From an uncultured Verrucomicrobiales bacterium (lineage in GTDB: Bacteria; Verrucomicrobiota; Verrucomicrobiia; Limisphaerales; JAYPXF01), in NCBI GenBank assembly GCA_937893495.1, contig CALBIE010000591.1, positions 1 to 47,201 of the forward strand: a stretch of DNA of 47,201 nucleotides, in the 5' to 3' direction. The notes beneath the pieces were generated by a model. That model searched no databases. It was not told where the DNA came from and saw only the letters and a program-made list of their open reading frames with translations. Every line of letters starts with the position of its first letter. Within the stretch, counting starts at the first letter, position 1. Shown here in pieces: positions 17,822 to 25,911 of the stretch. A program made the position numbers and the translations under genes.

Positions 17822-17962
17822 CAGGTGAGGAGCGCGGTCGCTGAAAACCGATTCAAATTACCGATCGGTTGACGAACGTTCCGATCATTTTTTTGGTCGC
17901 CAAAGTCCGAAGCCGGACTGGTCATCAGTCGGGCCTGCTGTGCTCCCTAAGGCATAGCTTTG

Positions 17963-18367
17963 TTAGGCCGCAGTCGTGTCGCTGTGTAGCAGCCCTGAAT
18001 ACGTCCCGTCTTCAATGCGAGCTACGACATCGCGGATGGGCTGTGACGAAATGAAACATGCTGTCTGCGTCCGAACCTCGTCAGTCCGGTGGCGATAAAC
18101 TGCGAGTAGTCCCTCGACGCCAGAGTGGCCAGAGGCCGATAGCCCGAGCAGTGCATACAACTGGCCCGGCAAAGTGGCGCGTTCCAACAACTCACACAAA
18201 GTACCTGTCGCTCGCTCAGACAATAGAAGCGTGAGAGCGCGCTGGGCTGATGAATTCCGCGCCGACGCCCCGATGAGACCTACGGCGAACACGTCAGCAC
18301 GCAGCAAGGTCAGGTAAGCGCGTCCACTCGCTGTGGTCATCTTCGAGATTGTGTCGAGGAGTGGCAT
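17963..18367 (-). CDS. Hypothetical protein
   Basis: 134-aa ORF (MPLLDTISKMTTASGRAYLTLLRADVFAVGLIGAS...) with ordinary protein composition. No family recognised. Confidence 0.45.
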   Translation of the reverse strand: MPLLDTISKMTTASGRAYLTLLRADVFAVGLIGASARNSSAQRALTLLLSERATGTLCELLERATLPGQLYALLGLSASGHSGVEGLLAVYRHRTDEVRTQTACFISSQPIRDVVARIEDGTYSGLLHSDTTAA

Positions 18368-18393
18368 GGTGTGTGGTGCGGCCTATATTCTTA

Positions 18394-18412
18394 GGCCAAA
18401 CTTAGTTTGGCC
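18394..18412. repeat. Perfect palindrome GGCCAAACT-T-AGTTTGGCC
   Basis: 9-bp arms with a 1-nt loop, in the intergenic region upstream of the 134-aa ORF. Confidence 0.8.
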
Positions 18413-18498
18413 CAGCATGGCAAGCATTGGCCCTTGGCATTGTATTTTAGCCAGTGAATACAGGCTTTTCATTTGCTTGGCATGCTGTCAAGTCCAGC

Positions 18499-18708
18499 CT
18501 AACCGTCATCCCGTCGCTCTTTGCGACCTGACCTGAACAGGCTTATCGCACCCGTGGCACTGGAGATGCACGCGATGATGTATCCGATGAGCCAACCGGT
18601 GTGGATGGGGCTGCCCTTCGTCGGTTCGAGACTCGCCATCGCCCCGAACACGCAAAACAATGCAAAGAGAGTCAGGAGGATTCCTCCGATTATTCGGATT
18701 GGTTTCAT
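18499..18708 (-). CDS. Small hypothetical two-TM membrane protein
   Basis: In-frame subset of the 18499-19056 ORF from MKPIRIIGGILLTLFALFCVFGAMASLEPTKGSPIHTGWLIGYIIACISSATGAISLFRSGRKERRDDG*; two clear hydrophobic helices. Confidence 0.55.
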   Translation of the reverse strand: MKPIRIIGGILLTLFALFCVFGAMASLEPTKGSPIHTGWLIGYIIACISSATGAISLFRSGRKERRDDG

Positions 18709-18764
18709 GCTGTCGATTATCTTGCGGCGGATCGCAATCCTCTGACATGGCCAGGCGGCCTTGT

Positions 18765-20942
18765 TCAGTTCTTTAGTAACCAATCGACTGCCTGCTGCGG
18801 ATTTGCTTTGCCGCCTTTTTCGATGGAGATGGATTTTTGCGCGTTTGCTGATTTGTAAATCTTCGTGACGAGCGCGAGGTCGCTGGCGGTTTCGCCAAAG
18901 ACATGTGTGCTGGCGGGCGCGTTGAGCGCGAGCAGGCCGGGCGTGTCGCCATACTTTGCCGCTCCCGGAATGAAAAAGGGATCGTGGAAATCCTTGAGTG
19001 CCAGAAAGCGAAAGCCGGCGGTGTTGCAGGCGAGATGCTTGACTTCGTCGCGACAAAACGCGCGTGCGGCGGCGGCAATGACGCCAGTCTGATCCAGCGC
19101 GACGAGATCAAGTTGACGGTTCTGGTGGCGTGGATAAGTGGTGATGAACTTGACGAGCGTCATCACGTCGTGGACGCGCCGAGCGAAGAGTGTGGTGTTG
19201 TAACCGAAAGTGAATCCGGCGAATTCGCGTGGGTTGGCCACCTTGCGGGTTTTTTCGGACGCCTTTCCATCCTTGAGAAACTCACCTTGATCCAACAAAT
19301 CGACACCCACGACGGTGATATTTTCATCGAGCAGCTTCTGCACACCTGTCTGCGGTTTTCCATTCGCATCAAACAAGCCGTCCTTACCCTGTTCGCTGAG
19401 CCAGACGACGGTACGGCCGGACCAGTTCTTCGGGTAGAGCCAGGTCACCGGCAATTCCTCGTGTTGCGTCGTGTTGCGGACCAGGCCGATCATTTCGAGA
19501 TAACCACCGCAGTCGTGTTTGGATTTCAGGTCCCATTCCGTTTCGCCGGTTTCGGCGTAGGTGCGACCGAGCGCGACTTCCCATCCGGTCCCATAGACGT
19601 CGCGAAGTTTCCCGACTGATTGCTGGGCGGGTTTCAGTTGTTTCGCAATGTCCCGAGTCAGGCTGGCAACCAGCTTTCGTTCGAATTCGTCACCTCCCTT
19701 GGGCTGAGGATGTTCATCGTTCCACACCGTCATTTCGGCCTTGGGCCGGAAGTGGAAATCTTCTTCCACAATGGGATCCTTGAAGCCGAGTTTAAAATGG
19801 CGGTTGATCCACGAATACATCTGAGCACGGGTGACGTAGTTGTAGTTGTGCTTGAAATGCTCGCCGCGAATGAGGCGGACGTTGTCCTTCTTGCCCATGA
19901 CGCCGTAGAGCTTCTGGATATCGGGGAAGCCTTTGGTTGCCAATTCCCGCGTCCAGTCGTCGGCGCAGTTCATAATCTGCGGCTTGGGTGCGAAAAGCGC
20001 GGCGAACTCGATGTTACCGGTGGCGACGCGCAGCAGGCTCGAGTTTTCACAGGTGCAACCGCCTTGCATGGATGTCGAGACCATCACCATCGGCATGCTG
20101 AGAGCAACGCGATCATCCACTGCGGCAAGTAACATGGTCTGCGTGCCTCCGCCGCTCGCGCCCGTTACCGCGATGCGCCTGGAATCCACCTCGGGCAACG
20201 AAAGCAGAAAATCGAGCGCGCGCATATTGTTCCAGGTCTGCAGGCCCATGACGTTCTGTAAATGTGACTCGGCCGGTGGGCTGAAGAATCCCCAATCTGC
20301 CGGCGTATTCATCTCGGGTCGTTGCTTGGCGAAGCGATGCACGAGTTCATAGCTGAGCTGTCCGCTATCCGCGTAACCAATCATGTCGATGGCAAACGCG
20401 ACGCAACCCATGCGCGCCAGTTGCACGCAGCGCGCCTGGATGTGGTTGCGTCCGCCGTCTTCGAATCGTTCGGCGCCAATGGTGATATCCTGTCGGACGC
20501 GTGCCTGATGATCGTAATAGCGACCATCCTTCCAGTGACCATGCGGACAAAGCACGGCGGGGACTTTTCCAGATCTGCCTTTCGGCCGATAAAGGCTGCC
20601 GGTCACGTAGAATCCGGGCACACTCTCGAAGTACACCTTTTCAATCGTGAATTCCTTTTCCTCAACCTTGCCGTGCAGAACGGGATTGAGAGGAGTGCGG
20701 GTCGGTAGTGGCCAGAGCCCCTGGGAGACGAGGATTCGCTTTTTCACCTGGGCGGCCCGTTCCTGCCATACGCCCTTCGAGGTGGGTGGTGTAAATGGAA
20801 AATAGCCGTTCAAGTCCTTGAGCGGTTGAATGCGGGCGTCGTCAGGAATAGCGCCGGCGGGCAAGGCTCGTTCGGCCGCGAAGGCCGGGGTGCCGGGCAT
20901 GACTGAAACGGATGCGAGAAGGATGAGCGTTCGGAGCTTCAT
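18765..20942 (-). CDS. Secreted alpha/beta hydrolase (acetyl xylan esterase-like)
   Basis: Signal peptide MKLRTLILLASVSVMPGTPAFA. GFYVTGSLYRPKG...VPAVLCPHGHWKDGRYYDHQ, GASGGGTQTMLLAAVDDRV nucleophile elbow. Confidence 0.75.
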   Translation of the reverse strand: MKLRTLILLASVSVMPGTPAFAAERALPAGAIPDDARIQPLKDLNGYFPFTPPTSKGVWQERAAQVKKRILVSQGLWPLPTRTPLNPVLHGKVEEKEFTIEKVYFESVPGFYVTGSLYRPKGRSGKVPAVLCPHGHWKDGRYYDHQARVRQDITIGAERFEDGGRNHIQARCVQLARMGCVAFAIDMIGYADSGQLSYELVHRFAKQRPEMNTPADWGFFSPPAESHLQNVMGLQTWNNMRALDFLLSLPEVDSRRIAVTGASGGGTQTMLLAAVDDRVALSMPMVMVSTSMQGGCTCENSSLLRVATGNIEFAALFAPKPQIMNCADDWTRELATKGFPDIQKLYGVMGKKDNVRLIRGEHFKHNYNYVTRAQMYSWINRHFKLGFKDPIVEEDFHFRPKAEMTVWNDEHPQPKGGDEFERKLVASLTRDIAKQLKPAQQSVGKLRDVYGTGWEVALGRTYAETGETEWDLKSKHDCGGYLEMIGLVRNTTQHEELPVTWLYPKNWSGRTVVWLSEQGKDGLFDANGKPQTGVQKLLDENITVVGVDLLDQGEFLKDGKASEKTRKVANPREFAGFTFGYNTTLFARRVHDVMTLVKFITTYPRHQNRQLDLVALDQTGVIAAAARAFCRDEVKHLACNTAGFRFLALKDFHDPFFIPGAAKYGDTPGLLALNAPASTHVFGETASDLALVTKIYKSANAQKSISIEKGGKANPQQAVDWLLKN

Positions 20943-21152
20943 AAGGGTTTTACAAGGGATATCGTACGGGACCATAAAAGGGGCAGGCGCAAAGTGAAAG
21001 GCTTTTTGAGTTGTGAATTCAGACCCAAGCGTTTAAACCAGACGCGTTAATGCGCGTTCGGTGCTGTCGGTGGCGAAAATTTGTCTCGCCGGGCGAGATT
21101 GGTATGGGCACGGATTGACCGACGGCACAGCCTGGGCAAACCATCAAATCAA

Positions 21153-21437
21153 ATGACGGATTTATTAAACAATTTCAGTGTCGATGCCATCAAGCTGAAC
21201 TGGCAAACGATCACGTGTGCCATCATTTTGTGGTTTACCACTTTGTACTGCGGGATCTGGAGTATCAACCAACAGCCGTTCAATCGTCGCGAGCGGATGT
21301 TCTGGACTGTGATTGTCATCGCGATACCGCTGTTTGGTCTGCTCGGCTACCTGCCCAAGGCCTGGTACAACTCAGCGACGGGTGCCCTGTCCTTCTGGAA
21401 GAAACCCAAGAAACAAAAAAAGTTTTACGGCTACTGA
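21153..21437 (+). CDS. Small membrane protein (PLDc_N-like)
   Basis: Start taken as MTDLLNNF; IILWFTTLYCGIWSI...RRERMFWTVIVIAIPLFGLLGYLP gives two TM helices. Confidence 0.5.
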   Translation: MTDLLNNFSVDAIKLNWQTITCAIILWFTTLYCGIWSINQQPFNRRERMFWTVIVIAIPLFGLLGYLPKAWYNSATGALSFWKKPKKQKKFYGY

Positions 21438-21635
21438 TTCGCGATGGGATCGGATGCTGGCATCTACCCGGCCGGGGATGCCGCGAGCAGGCAATACGCT
21501 GGATGATTCGACCGTGAACGACGTGGATCAGGTTGCTGTGAAAGAGACAGCTGGCATCAAACGGGCGAACCGCCCCGACCGAAGACTCTCAGGCCATCGG
21601 GTGGCCGGGAGACTTACTGATCAAGGACTTGCGGC

Positions 21636-23321
21636 ATGAGGAGGATTCAGCGGCGACTCAAATGGATAGGACTGGTGGCGGCCATTTGTCTGGTGGGTTT
21701 CACAGCGCGGTCGCAGGTGGGATCGGGTGTGACGCAGGGGGGGATTCCAATCACGACCCAGATACGCGTGGGTCCCAGCTATCGCATCTGGAATGCCGAC
21801 AACTCGATTCGCACGCAGCCTCAGGGCGATCCGCTCGGTGGTGCCGGCACTACTGATTCCAGCCTCGTCAAGGACGCTGATGCGGTGCAGGACAAAATTT
21901 TCCGCACATTGAGCGAAGGCTGGTTGCGCACTCCGAAGATTGGTGGGACACAAGGGTCGCTCCATACCACGGCTCCTCTGTTCAAAAACGCGAATTTTTC
22001 CCTGCTTACGTGGGAAGACAAGCCGGAGGACGCCGAATTGAAGATCGGTCGCTTGTATCTGGATTTGCTGGCGATTTCCGGGACTGTACTTTACAGCGAT
22101 AATGTTTTTCAGGTGGAGAAGGGTACCGATGGGGAAGCCTTTGCCATCATGACTCTACGAGGAGCGATTATTTTTCAGTTTTCGGAGACGATGCGTCTGG
22201 CCGCGGGGGGCGCGTTCGGGTGGCTGCCATTTACCAATGAGATCGGCTTTCAGGACCCGGTGGCGGCGTACTCGGCTGACGTGGCACCGGCCTTCACCAC
22301 ACGATTCAACTACGATATTCCGTTCGGCAAGAACTCGACATTGTTTATTTTTGACAGCTTCGACATTGCTTCCTCGGGCATTGGTGGGGGAGAGACGTTT
22401 GATCTGCTTAACCGCGATGTGTCCGATCTTGAAGATACCGAGGGGAACCACGGGTTCCGTTTTTTTCAGTCAACAGACCGGCAGCGCCGGACGACCAAAC
22501 AGAATTTCACTTACTTCAATACGGTTGGCGTCTCGTTCACCTCGCTGCTGCCAACCGTCACAAGACTGACGACCGGATACACCCACAATAATGTCTGGTT
22601 TGACGATGCCGTGGACGGCCAACCCTCGTCCTTCGATACGATTGGGATCAACTTCGCCTCCGAACGTGAGAATATGCGTTTCAAGCCCTCGCTTGGTTAC
22701 ACGGCGACCCATATCAACAACAAGTTTGGATTCGATCAGTCATTGTCTATCGGTGTTCGTGGACCGATTACTGATAGAATGGAATTCCTCGGTCGCTGGG
22801 GACTGACCTGGTTTGGCGATCGAAATGACAAATCGTTGCTGTGGTCATTCGGGATTGCGCATCAACCCCGTGAAAGCACGCGCTACCAGTTGACGTGGGA
22901 TCGCACGACGGCATTCCCGGCGGCGGAATTTGCGACCTCGATTCGATTTCAGATTCAACAGATTTTGAGCCCGGTTCTGACCGTTGATGCGGTGTATGCG
23001 CAAACGGATTTTGAACCTCTCGACAATCCGAACACTTTTTTTGGCTCCAAGCTGGATGTCGCCGCGGGTAACCTGAATATCGTGCTGGGTGACCGGGTTA
23101 CCTGTCAGATGGGTTACGCGTGGACTCACGACATTCAACGTGGCCCGGCGCCGCGCCCGGCGATCGACACCCATACCGTAAAGATGGACCTGGTAGTGCG
23201 CCATACGACTATTACCGATTCGCGGATTGGGTATCGGTTCAATCGGCGTGAGTCCAATCGCCTGCTCGACAGTTTTGACGAGAACGTCGTCTTTTACACG
23301 CTCACTCGGCAGTTCCCCTGA
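21636..23321 (+). CDS. Outer-membrane beta-barrel protein, likely associated with the EPS locus
   Basis: Signal peptide MRRIQRRLKWIGLVAAICLVGFTARS; alternating amphipathic strands (RMEFLGRWGLTWFG..., SRIGYRFNRRESNRLLDSFDENVVFYTLTRQFP); first gene of the EPS block. Confidence 0.65.
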   Translation: MRRIQRRLKWIGLVAAICLVGFTARSQVGSGVTQGGIPITTQIRVGPSYRIWNADNSIRTQPQGDPLGGAGTTDSSLVKDADAVQDKIFRTLSEGWLRTPKIGGTQGSLHTTAPLFKNANFSLLTWEDKPEDAELKIGRLYLDLLAISGTVLYSDNVFQVEKGTDGEAFAIMTLRGAIIFQFSETMRLAAGGAFGWLPFTNEIGFQDPVAAYSADVAPAFTTRFNYDIPFGKNSTLFIFDSFDIASSGIGGGETFDLLNRDVSDLEDTEGNHGFRFFQSTDRQRRTTKQNFTYFNTVGVSFTSLLPTVTRLTTGYTHNNVWFDDAVDGQPSSFDTIGINFASERENMRFKPSLGYTATHINNKFGFDQSLSIGVRGPITDRMEFLGRWGLTWFGDRNDKSLLWSFGIAHQPRESTRYQLTWDRTTAFPAAEFATSIRFQIQQILSPVLTVDAVYAQTDFEPLDNPNTFFGSKLDVAAGNLNIVLGDRVTCQMGYAWTHDIQRGPAPRPAIDTHTVKMDLVVRHTTITDSRIGYRFNRRESNRLLDSFDENVVFYTLTRQFP

Positions 23322-23569
23322 TGCATGGAACCTTTTGGGCCTATTGTCAAAGTGGTGTCGGTCTTGACCAATGCAAGGCTTGTTCAGCAGGCTGAGAATC
23401 AGGTCCTGTCGAGTGACGCTTGTTGCCATTCGAATATCGGCCGCGTCCGGGTGGCCGGGCGTACAAATCGCCTTCTACTGTGAAAGTCGGCGGTAAATGG
23501 GCGCGGATCTGATTGATTATCAGATGGTTCGGAAAAAAATGTTTTTGCCTAATGCACAGGATCTGTGGC

Positions 23570-25804
23570 ATGAACAAGCGTCCGGACCGGGTCATCCTGT
23601 CTCCGGGCGGCTCGTTTGATTACAATTCAGTGAAACACTGGGAAAAATCGTTGAACTTGTTTTTCGCCATCGCCGTGATGTTTGCGGCGATGTTTTTTTG
23701 TTGCACTGTCCGCGCAGACAGTGCCGCAGAGGCTCAGCTTGAAATCCTGACTCAGCGAAAATCGAGCTTGGAATCCGAAATGGAAACCACGCAAAGAGAG
23801 TTTAATCGGGCCCAGAAGCAGTATACCGACGCCCTGAAACAGGGAAATTCCACGGAGATTTCGCGCGCCAACGATGAGTGGACATCGTGGTATAACAAGC
23901 AGGTCGAAATTCAGGCCCAGATTAAATCAGTCGAGCGCCAGAGTGCCGATTTGCTGGGTAGCGGCAGGTTGCCTGCGCCTCCGGTGAACACTCCCGTAAC
24001 ACCGTCCATGGCGTTCGGGACAGATCAGGGGAGATATACCAGCACGAGCGAGCCGATTGGCGGTCGCACCCCTCCAGCAGTGATTCAACTACAAGCGGCT
24101 CAGGCCGAGTTGGCCGGACTGGAGGAATTCCGCTCCGCCGAGAGCATGATTGGGCGATATGGCGGTTCGTCTCTGGACAACTTGGGCAAGGCCGAAATGT
24201 CCTCCATCAAGCGCGAAATGACGCAGGCTGCCAGCGGAACTCTTCCATCGGGGGGCGCATTTACTTCCACTCCCAGTTCTGGTTTTTCGGCGAACCCGAA
24301 GGGGGTGACGGCAACGACGACCGCTTCCCCGCCGACGATTTCCGCGCCCATCGGTGTTTCTGCACCGGTGACGGTTTCCACCTCCGCGACGGTAATCGCT
24401 TCACCCTCCACGCCCCCAACTCCCGTGTATTCTTCCCGTCTGGAGGCCGAGACGGCCGCCGCCAAAAAATTTGAACCCGAGCCAACCGGCAGAGAGACGG
24501 GTTCGTCGGTGATTTCCTCTTCATTTCCGGGCGCGGCACCGATGGCCATGAATGTTGCCAGCCTCCCGCCGGAATTTGCCACCTCAGCTTCGACAACGGG
24601 GCCGCGATTACCTTCGGACACAGGCGGGCTCGGGTATACCGATTCGAAACGCGCTCCACCAATGACGGGCACTCAGAAAATGGACCTGGAGCGGTTGACT
24701 AACCGCAAGGAAATCCTGTTGAGCCAGTATGAAGAATCGCAACGGAAGTTTCAGTACAATACGCGCCAGATGCATGCGGCCGCTCGCGCAGGCTCGACCA
24801 CAGAATTGGCCAAGCTGGAAGAGGACGTCAGGAAGTATGGTGGGGAATATCAGTCGTTGTTGAGGGAGATTGCGGTCATCGATGGGAAAATAAACGAACT
24901 GTTGGAAGAAACCGGGCAACTGCCCGGTCGCCAGCAAGCTGTCGGGCCATACTCGGATGCTGACATAGTTGAAGACGACGGAAGCATTCGGCCCGGTGAT
25001 GGTTTGCAATTGATCGTCACGGAAGATCCGGACTTTAACGGCATTCATCAGGTCAAGGTCGGAGGGTACATCATGTTGCCGCGAATCGGGCGGGTATTTG
25101 TACGTGGGAAGCAGCCCATGGAAGCCGAGCAAATTATCAAGGATGTGCTGGAAAAGACCCAGTTACGGGTTGCGACCGTGACTGTGGAAAGAATTTCTAT
25201 GGCTCCGCGGCGGTCGCCAGACGGGATTGGTATCGATAGAGTCGGGCCGCCGCCTCCGGAACCAAAACTGATTATCTACCTCGCCGGCGAATTCATTACG
25301 CCCGGCCCGTTGGTCATTCCGGTTGGCTTCAAGCCCACGTTGATGACGACCATCATTCGTTCGGGCGGTATCACCCCTTCGGGCGATTTGACGCGCGTCA
25401 AGCTGTTGCGAATTGTCGAAGGACGCGGTGCAGTCGAGGAAATAAACGTCAGCGGAATCCTCTCGGGCCAGATTCCGCCCGCGGATATTGAATTGCAGGC
25501 CGGGGACATCATCGTGATTCCACCGTTCGCGCCGATTGTCTATGTCACTGGCAACGTGCTGAAACCGGGCACGCTGAGACTATTTCAGGACGAGACGCTT
25601 ACGGCCTACGCGGCGATTTTACGAGCGGGCGGATTCGCCCGGTTTGCCAATCTGAAGAAAGTGTATGTCGTGCGTGACCTTGGTAATGGTGAAAAGGTGA
25701 GAATGCCGGTCAATATTCGGGAAGTTCAACATGGGACGATGCCCGACGTCATGCTTCAGGGCAAAGATATCGTCGTTGTGCCGGAACGTTTTTTCAGTTT
25801 CTAG
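23570..25804 (+). CDS. Polysaccharide export protein (Wza family, SLBB domains) with long coiled-coil/low-complexity N-terminal region
   Basis: IRPGDGLQLIVTEDPDFNGIHQVKVGGYIMLPRIGRVFVRG..., IYLAGEFITPGPLVIPVG, VYVTGNVLKPGTLRLFQDETLTAYAAILRAGGF, LQGKDIVVVPERFFSF. Start taken as MNKRPDRV with a hydrophobic signal segment. Confidence 0.88.
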   Translation: MNKRPDRVILSPGGSFDYNSVKHWEKSLNLFFAIAVMFAAMFFCCTVRADSAAEAQLEILTQRKSSLESEMETTQREFNRAQKQYTDALKQGNSTEISRANDEWTSWYNKQVEIQAQIKSVERQSADLLGSGRLPAPPVNTPVTPSMAFGTDQGRYTSTSEPIGGRTPPAVIQLQAAQAELAGLEEFRSAESMIGRYGGSSLDNLGKAEMSSIKREMTQAASGTLPSGGAFTSTPSSGFSANPKGVTATTTASPPTISAPIGVSAPVTVSTSATVIASPSTPPTPVYSSRLEAETAAAKKFEPEPTGRETGSSVISSSFPGAAPMAMNVASLPPEFATSASTTGPRLPSDTGGLGYTDSKRAPPMTGTQKMDLERLTNRKEILLSQYEESQRKFQYNTRQMHAAARAGSTTELAKLEEDVRKYGGEYQSLLREIAVIDGKINELLEETGQLPGRQQAVGPYSDADIVEDDGSIRPGDGLQLIVTEDPDFNGIHQVKVGGYIMLPRIGRVFVRGKQPMEAEQIIKDVLEKTQLRVATVTVERISMAPRRSPDGIGIDRVGPPPPEPKLIIYLAGEFITPGPLVIPVGFKPTLMTTIIRSGGITPSGDLTRVKLLRIVEGRGAVEEINVSGILSGQIPPADIELQAGDIIVIPPFAPIVYVTGNVLKPGTLRLFQDETLTAYAAILRAGGFARFANLKKVYVVRDLGNGEKVRMPVNIREVQHGTMPDVMLQGKDIVVVPERFFSF

Positions 25805-25911
25805 CGTGTGATGTTTCTTTACCCGAAGCGCGGTGGAATTTGCGGTGTTGAATGGGTCGGCTGCACGCTGTTGAAGAACAGGCCTCGCGTCTGTCGCAGA
25901 ATTAGTCGCTT

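Noticed and set aside
18903-19619. 238-aa plus-strand ORF
   Set aside because: Antisense to the alpha/beta hydrolase, which has a signal peptide and a nucleophile elbow.
21438-21635. Possible riboswitch (c-di-GMP/GEMM-like) upstream of the EPS operon
   Set aside because: The leader has GC-rich complementary stretches, but I could not match the conserved GEMM core. A covariance-model search would be decisive.
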